A stretch of 18,900 nt of DNA. It comes from JBMNSK01 sp050945155. Lineage in GTDB: Bacteria > Actinomycetota > Coriobacteriia > Coriobacteriales > Eggerthellaceae. Location of the stretch: contig JBMNSK010000026.1 of NCBI GenBank assembly GCA_050945155.1, forward strand, positions 1 through 18,900, given 5' to 3'. The stretch's first letter is position 1. Each line of letters starts with the position of its first letter. Shown piece after piece: positions 14,936-18,900 of this stretch. The position numbers were made by a program, and so were the translations under genes. A model generated the notes under the pieces. It worked only from the letters and a program-made list of their open reading frames with translations, was not told the DNA's origin and made no database searches.

Positions 14936-16009
14936 ATGACCGAAAACGGAATGCGCGAAAAGCTTCAAAAAATTATTGAGGCATACGAGGATCTCCAGAA
15001 GAAAATGGGAGATCCCGATGTCTTGTCCGATATGCATGAGTACAACCGCCTTGCAAAGGAATATGCCGACCAAGGGCCGCTTGTTGCAAAGGCGCGTGCC
15101 TATGTACAAGCTGAAGACGATATTGAAGCAGCAAAAGAGATGCTTTCAGATCCTGAGATGAAGGAATTTGCTCAGGAAGAGATTGCAAATAACGAAGAGA
15201 AATTAGAAAAGCTTGAAGAAGAAATAAAAATCATGCTCATCCCGGGTGATCCGGCGGATGAAAAAGACATTATTGTTGAAATCCGCGCCGGCGCTGGTGG
15301 AGATGAAGCTGCCATATTTGCTGGTGACCTCTTCAAAATGTACGAGCGTTTTGCGGGTGACCATAAGTGGAAGATTGAACTTTTGGATGTATCTCCTTCG
15401 GAGGCCGGTGGATATAAAGAAATTCAGTTCAAGGTAAAGGGCGATAAGGTCTACTCCGTTATGAAGTTCGAAAGTGGCGTGCACCGTGTTCAGCGTGTAC
15501 CAAAGACCGAAAGCCAAGGACGTATCCATACCTCGACGGCTACGGTTGCTGTACTTCCGGAAGCAGACGAAGTTGAGGTTGAAATTAACCCCAATGATTT
15601 GCGTATCGATGTCTATCGTGCCGGTGGTCCGGGTGGTCAATGTGTTAACACGACCGATTCGGCCGTACGTATTACCCATCTTCCAACAGGACTGGTGGTT
15701 CAGTCTCAAGACCAGAAGTCTCAGCTTCAAAACAAAATAGCCGCGATGGCTGTTCTTCGCGCGCGACTCTACGACAAGATGCTTGCTGAACAGCGTGCAG
15801 CCGAAGGCGAAGAGCGCCGCAGCCAAATTGGAACCGGAGATAGGTCCGAGAAAATCCGCACCTATAATGCCCCTCAGGACCGCGTCACCGACCACCGTAT
15901 TGGCTATAACGGGACGTATAATTCCATCCTTCTAGGCTCAGGACTAGGGGAGCTCATTACAGCACTCCAAGCGGCTGACCGAGCTCGCAAGCTTGAGGCT
16001 GCTGTCTAA
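14936..16009 (+). CDS. prfA: Peptide chain release factor 1
   Basis: A 357-residue RF1, which recognises UAA and UAG stop codons on the ribosome and triggers peptide release. The catalytic GGQ is at 233-235 within RAGGPGGQCVNTTDSAVR; the codon-recognition tripeptide region reads VPKTESQGRIHTST with P-K-T at 189-191, where E. coli has P-A-T. The N-terminal coiled-coil domain is intact. The start is uncertain: ATG 14936 (weak AGTGAGAG upstream) gives the usual length; ATG 14951 would begin with MREKLQKI, and ATG 14906 would add ten residues. The next gene is prmC, which methylates the GGQ glutamine, the classical prfA-prmC pairing, with 13 bases between them. A hairpin separates it from trxB. 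Confidence 0.94.
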   Translation: MTENGMREKLQKIIEAYEDLQKKMGDPDVLSDMHEYNRLAKEYADQGPLVAKARAYVQAEDDIEAAKEMLSDPEMKEFAQEEIANNEEKLEKLEEEIKIMLIPGDPADEKDIIVEIRAGAGGDEAAIFAGDLFKMYERFAGDHKWKIELLDVSPSEAGGYKEIQFKVKGDKVYSVMKFESGVHRVQRVPKTESQGRIHTSTATVAVLPEADEVEVEINPNDLRIDVYRAGGPGGQCVNTTDSAVRITHLPTGLVVQSQDQKSQLQNKIAAMAVLRARLYDKMLAEQRAAEGEERRSQIGTGDRSEKIRTYNAPQDRVTDHRIGYNGTYNSILLGSGLGELITALQAADRARKLEAAV

Positions 16010-16022
16010 GAATTAGGTTATT

Positions 16023-16970
16023 GTGCAAGACCGAGTCTGGACGATTAAAGCAGCACTTTCGTGGGTTGAGTCATACCTTGCTTCAAAAGGTGACGAAAAT
16101 CCACGCCTTTCAGCACAACTACTCCTTGCCGCCGTGACAGACCTCAGCCGTCTTGAGCTCTACACTAATTTCGATAAGCCACTATCGCGTGAGGAACTTT
16201 CAAGTCTTCATACCTACGTAGTTAAACGCGCGCAAGGTGAGCCAATCCAGTACATAACTGGTAGAGCAGCGTTTCGCTACTATACCTTTGCGGTAAAGCC
16301 CGGTGTTCTGATTCCTCGGCCCGAAACAGAGGTCTTGGTAAGTGAAGCTTTAGCACTGTTGAAGGATTACCAAGACCTTACACAAGAAACCCATCTGGAG
16401 GTAGCCGATATCGGTTGTGGAACCGGCTGTGTTGGTCTGTCGATTGCAGCGGAGTGCCCTCGGGCGTCTCTTACTGAGCTAGACATCAATCCCGATGCCT
16501 GCGCGCTTACGAAAGAAAACGCAGACATGCTTGATCTTGGTGACCGTATCAAGGTCGTCGAGGGGGATATGCTCTCGATATCTGGAAAAGACCATGCAGC
16601 TGCATTTGATCTTATTGTTTCAAATCCTCCCTATATTCCAACACAGGTGCTCGACGAAATACCGCGCGAGGTGTCTGCGTTTGAACCGCGTGAGGCTCTT
16701 GATGGGGGAGAAGACGGCTTAGATTTTTTCCGAGTGCTTATAGACTTTGCCGCCGAAGCACTGAAGCCGCATGGTGCTTTGGCAATTGAACTCTTTGAGG
16801 AAAAAGTCGATGAAGCGTGTGAATATGCGGAGATGAGAGGGTTTGAGGCGGTGCGGTCGGTGTATGATTTAACGAATCGTCCACGCATCGTCGTGGCCAG
16901 GAAACCCTCGAAAAACAGCAAGGAGTCACAGCGTGGATCAAAATCAGTCAGAGCACAAAACGCTCAATGA
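16023..16970 (+). CDS. prmC: Release factor glutamine N5-methyltransferase
   Basis: A 315-residue SAM-dependent methyltransferase (HemK/PrmC) that methylates the glutamine of the GGQ motif of release factors. Domains: an N-terminal helical recognition domain (1 to about 90, with GEPIQYITGRAAFR), the linker LIPRPETEVLV (97-107), SAM motif I DIGCGTGCVGLS (129-140) and the catalytic NPPY (201-204) in IVSNPPYIPTQ. The C-terminus ends with a basic tail beyond the usual end. The start is GTG (16023) with only a weak upstream AAGAATTAGG; TTG at 16021 is out of frame. The gene's end overlaps the start of the next gene by 38 bases, so prfA, prmC and the purine phosphorylase gene are likely one transcript. 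Confidence 0.93.
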   Translation: MQDRVWTIKAALSWVESYLASKGDENPRLSAQLLLAAVTDLSRLELYTNFDKPLSREELSSLHTYVVKRAQGEPIQYITGRAAFRYYTFAVKPGVLIPRPETEVLVSEALALLKDYQDLTQETHLEVADIGCGTGCVGLSIAAECPRASLTELDINPDACALTKENADMLDLGDRIKVVEGDMLSISGKDHAAAFDLIVSNPPYIPTQVLDEIPREVSAFEPREALDGGEDGLDFFRVLIDFAAEALKPHGALAIELFEEKVDEACEYAEMRGFEAVRSVYDLTNRPRIVVARKPSKNSKESQRGSKSVRAQNAQ

Positions 16971-17778
16971 CCAACTCAACGAAGCAGTTTCCTTTCTAAA
17001 CGAGGCGTTTCAAGGAGAAAAACCGGAGATAGGTATTGTTCTCGGTTCCGGCTTGAACAGTTTTGCAGAGGCTATCGAAGAGCCTCAAGTTGTCGACTAT
17101 AACCGGGTCCCGCATATGCAAGTGAGCACGGCAGCAGGGCATCGTGGACGGTTCGTTCTCGGCAACTGTCATGGAAAGAAAGTACTTGCGATGCAGGGAC
17201 GCTTGCATGGGTATGAAGGCTATACCGCTCAAGAAGTTGCTTTCCCTATTTGGCTGATGAAGCGCTTTGGTGTTGAAACGCTGATTACAACCAATGCCGC
17301 AGGTGCCATCAATGAGCTTTTTCATGTCGGCGACTTTTGCGTCATGACTGACCAGATTAACTATACCGGCAGAAATCCGGTATCGTCACAGGAAGCGGCT
17401 GAAATTGGTCCGCGATTCTTTTCAATGCTCGATGCTTTCGATTCAAATCTCAGGATGCTTGCCCATGTAGTTGCGGCGCAGTGCGAAACGCACCTTCGCG
17501 AAGGCGTTTACCTGGGATTGTTAGGGCCCAGCTTTGAAACGCCTGCTGAAATTCGTATGTTTAAGACCATGGGCGCCGATACCGTAGCAATGTCTGTGAT
17601 TGAAGAAGTAATCGCTGCACGCCAAATGAATATGCGTGTGCTCGGGATTTCCTTGATTTCTAACATGGCATGTGGAATACATGGTGCATCACCGAGCGAT
17701 GAAGAAGTGCGCGACGTTGCTAAAACAAAGGAAGAGGATTTCGCACGACTTATCGGCGGCATACTTGAGCGTTTATAA
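16933..17778 (+). CDS. punA: Purine nucleoside phosphorylase (trimeric, PNP-II type)
   Basis: A 281-residue purine nucleoside phosphorylase, which splits (deoxy)inosine or guanosine with phosphate into the base and (deoxy)ribose-1-phosphate. Phosphate and nucleoside motifs of the trimeric family: VLGSGLN (36-42), AAGHRGRF (67-74), GRLHGYEGYT (89-98), TTNAAGAIN (119-127), GPSFETPAEIR (198-208), MSVIEEVIAAR (220-230) and SLISNMACG (240-248), where Asn244 corresponds to the base-binding Asn. In the MSxVPEVIxAR motif the usual Pro is replaced by Glu (position 224), while the key Glu225 is kept. The start is GTG 16933 with AAGGAG at 16919-16924. It overlaps prmC by 38 bases. It acts in purine salvage and need not be linked to the ureide island. 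Confidence 0.92.
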   Translation: MDQNQSEHKTLNDQLNEAVSFLNEAFQGEKPEIGIVLGSGLNSFAEAIEEPQVVDYNRVPHMQVSTAAGHRGRFVLGNCHGKKVLAMQGRLHGYEGYTAQEVAFPIWLMKRFGVETLITTNAAGAINELFHVGDFCVMTDQINYTGRNPVSSQEAAEIGPRFFSMLDAFDSNLRMLAHVVAAQCETHLREGVYLGLLGPSFETPAEIRMFKTMGADTVAMSVIEEVIAARQMNMRVLGISLISNMACGIHGASPSDEEVRDVAKTKEEDFARLIGGILERL

Positions 17779-17802
17779 CGCTTGCAAAAAAGCGCTGTTA
17801 TT
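17779..17802 (+). terminator. Weak terminator-like hairpin between punA and serC
   Basis: CGCTT (17779-17783) and AAGCG (17790-17794) form a 5-bp stem around GCAAAA, followed by CTGTTATTTT. It is short, so partial termination at best. Confidence 0.3.
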
Positions 17803-17863
17803 TTAGAAGTCGAATGCGTATCATAAAACCGCAAGTAAGATTTATGCGAGAAGGGAACAAGAA

Positions 17864-18900
17864 ATGAGCAGGGTATATAACTTTTCAGCAGGTCCTGCAG
17901 TTCTTCCTGAGGAAGTTCTGAAGCAGGCTGCGGCAGAGATGCTTGACTACAAGGGAACGGGCATGTCGGTTATGGAGATGAGCCATCGTTCCAAGGCATT
18001 TACCGAGATTATTGAAACTGCTGAACAGGACATCCGCGACTTGATGAACATTCCTGATAACTACAAGGTTATGTTCATTCAGGGTGGCGGCAATGTTCAG
18101 TTTGCTATGGTTCCGATGAACCTTATGCAAAACAAGGTAGCTGACTACATCGTTTCTGGTTCTTGGTCCAAGAAGGCCTTCAAGGAAGCGCAGATTTTCG
18201 GCGATGCACGCTGCCTAGCATCAAGCGAGGATGAGAATTTCTCCTACATTCCTGATCTGGATAGCATCAAAATCTCTCCCGATGCTGATTATGTTTACAT
18301 CTGCCAGAACGAGACGGTATATGGAACTGAGTATCACCGTCTTCCGGACACCCAGGGTAAACCGCTTGTAGCAGACGTATCTTCTTGTTTCCTTTCCGAA
18401 CCTATGGATATTACGAACTATGGCATTATGTGGGGCGGCGTTCAGAAAAACGTGGGTCCTGCTGGTATGGCTATTGCCATCATGCGTGATGACCTCATTC
18501 GTGATGAGGTTTTGCCGGGCACTCCGACCATGCTGAAGTATGCAACCTATTCTGAAAAGGGAAGCCTCTACAATACGCCTCCGTGCTACACCATTTACAT
18601 CTGTGGCCTGGTCTTTAAGTGGCTCAAGAGCATTGGTGGCCTTGAGGAAATGAGCAAGCGCAATCATGAGAAGGCAAAGATTCTCTATGACTTCCTCGAC
18701 CAGAGCACCTTGTTCAAGCCGGCTGCTCGCAAAGAAGACCGTTCTATCATGAACGTACCTTTCGTAACCGGCGACGCTGACTTGGATGCAAAGTTTATTG
18801 CCGAGGCTGGCGAAGCTGGTTTTGCAAACATCAAGGGTCACCGCACCGTAGGTGGCATGCGTGCAAGTATTTATAACGCAATGCCTAAGGCTGGCGTTGA
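17864..18900 (+). CDS. serC: Phosphoserine aminotransferase (3' end outside window)
   Basis: The first 345 codons of SerC, a PLP-dependent class V aminotransferase that makes 3-phosphoserine from 3-phosphohydroxypyruvate and glutamate in serine synthesis, and also acts in pyridoxine synthesis in some bacteria. The start MSRVYNFSAGPAVLPEEVL is diagnostic; MSVMEMSHRSKAF (34-46), FIQGGGNVQFAMVPMN, DVSSCFLSEPMD and the PLP lysine Lys195 in GGVQKNVGPAG follow in the normal order. The frame is open to the right edge, so only the last few dozen residues are missing. AGAAGGGAA at 17849-17857 serves as the ribosome binding site. The 85-base gap from punA, with a weak hairpin, leaves open whether it has its own promoter. 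Confidence 0.95.
   Translation, partial: MSRVYNFSAGPAVLPEEVLKQAAAEMLDYKGTGMSVMEMSHRSKAFTEIIETAEQDIRDLMNIPDNYKVMFIQGGGNVQFAMVPMNLMQNKVADYIVSGSWSKKAFKEAQIFGDARCLASSEDENFSYIPDLDSIKISPDADYVYICQNETVYGTEYHRLPDTQGKPLVADVSSCFLSEPMDITNYGIMWGGVQKNVGPAGMAIAIMRDDLIRDEVLPGTPTMLKYATYSEKGSLYNTPPCYTIYICGLVFKWLKSIGGLEEMSKRNHEKAKILYDFLDQSTLFKPAARKEDRSIMNVPFVTGDADLDAKFIAEAGEAGFANIKGHRTVGGMRASIYNAMPKAGV

Noticed and set aside
15203..15895. Minus-strand 230-residue frame inside prfA
   Set aside because: Antisense shadow of the highly conserved RF1 core; composition is not protein-like.
18221..18841. Minus-strand 206-residue frame inside serC
   Set aside because: Antisense to the conserved SerC sequence that runs open to the right edge.
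1..18900. CRISPR arrays, insertion sequences, prophage genes, tRNA or rRNA genes
   Set aside because: I saw no regularly spaced repeats, transposase or integrase-like proteins, or cloverleaf/rRNA sequences in the window.

Overview
The window is about 18.9 kb of a bacterial chromosome of moderate GC. Housekeeping genes flank it: the 3' end of thrS on the left, then trxA, trxB, prfA, prmC, a purine nucleoside phosphorylase gene and the 5' part of serC on the right. Protein style and GC (roughly 50-55% in sampled housekeeping lines) fit an anaerobic Gram-positive actinobacterium such as a coriobacterium of the Atopobium/Olsenella type. That placement is an impression, not something I could test.

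Layout: 3-512 thrS tail; 513-809 a leader with a promoter and a long hairpin; 810-2435 a PucR-family regulator; 2620-6516 three overlapping genes matching the subunits of oxamate carbamoyltransferase (AllF/FdrA, AllG/YlbE, AllH/YlbF); 6708-10603 two paralogous NCS2-like permeases either side of a cysteine amidohydrolase that looks like biuret hydrolase; 10642-10951 a structured, Fur-box-containing region ahead of trxA (10952-11266); a bidirectional terminator; a minus-strand pair (11385-13481) encoding the two halves of the plant Tm-1 protein as separate genes; then trxB, and prfA-prmC-punA followed by serC, all on the plus strand.

The notable part is 810-10603. It reads as a self-contained, more AT-rich catabolic island: regulator, importers, an amidase and a phosphorolytic carbamoyltransferase. 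The usual allantoin genes (allantoinase, allantoate amidohydrolase, ureidoglycolate dehydrogenase) and a carbamate kinase are not in the window. My working hypothesis is that the permeases import a small ureide or biuret-like amide, the hydrolase removes ammonia, and AllFGH passes the carbamoyl group to phosphate, giving carbamoyl phosphate that a carbamate kinase elsewhere could turn into ATP. If the substrate were biuret, allophanate would be the intermediate. This would be an energy-conserving route that avoids allophanate hydrolase, and I know of no description of it. Subunit identities are well supported; the substrate and pathway are inference.
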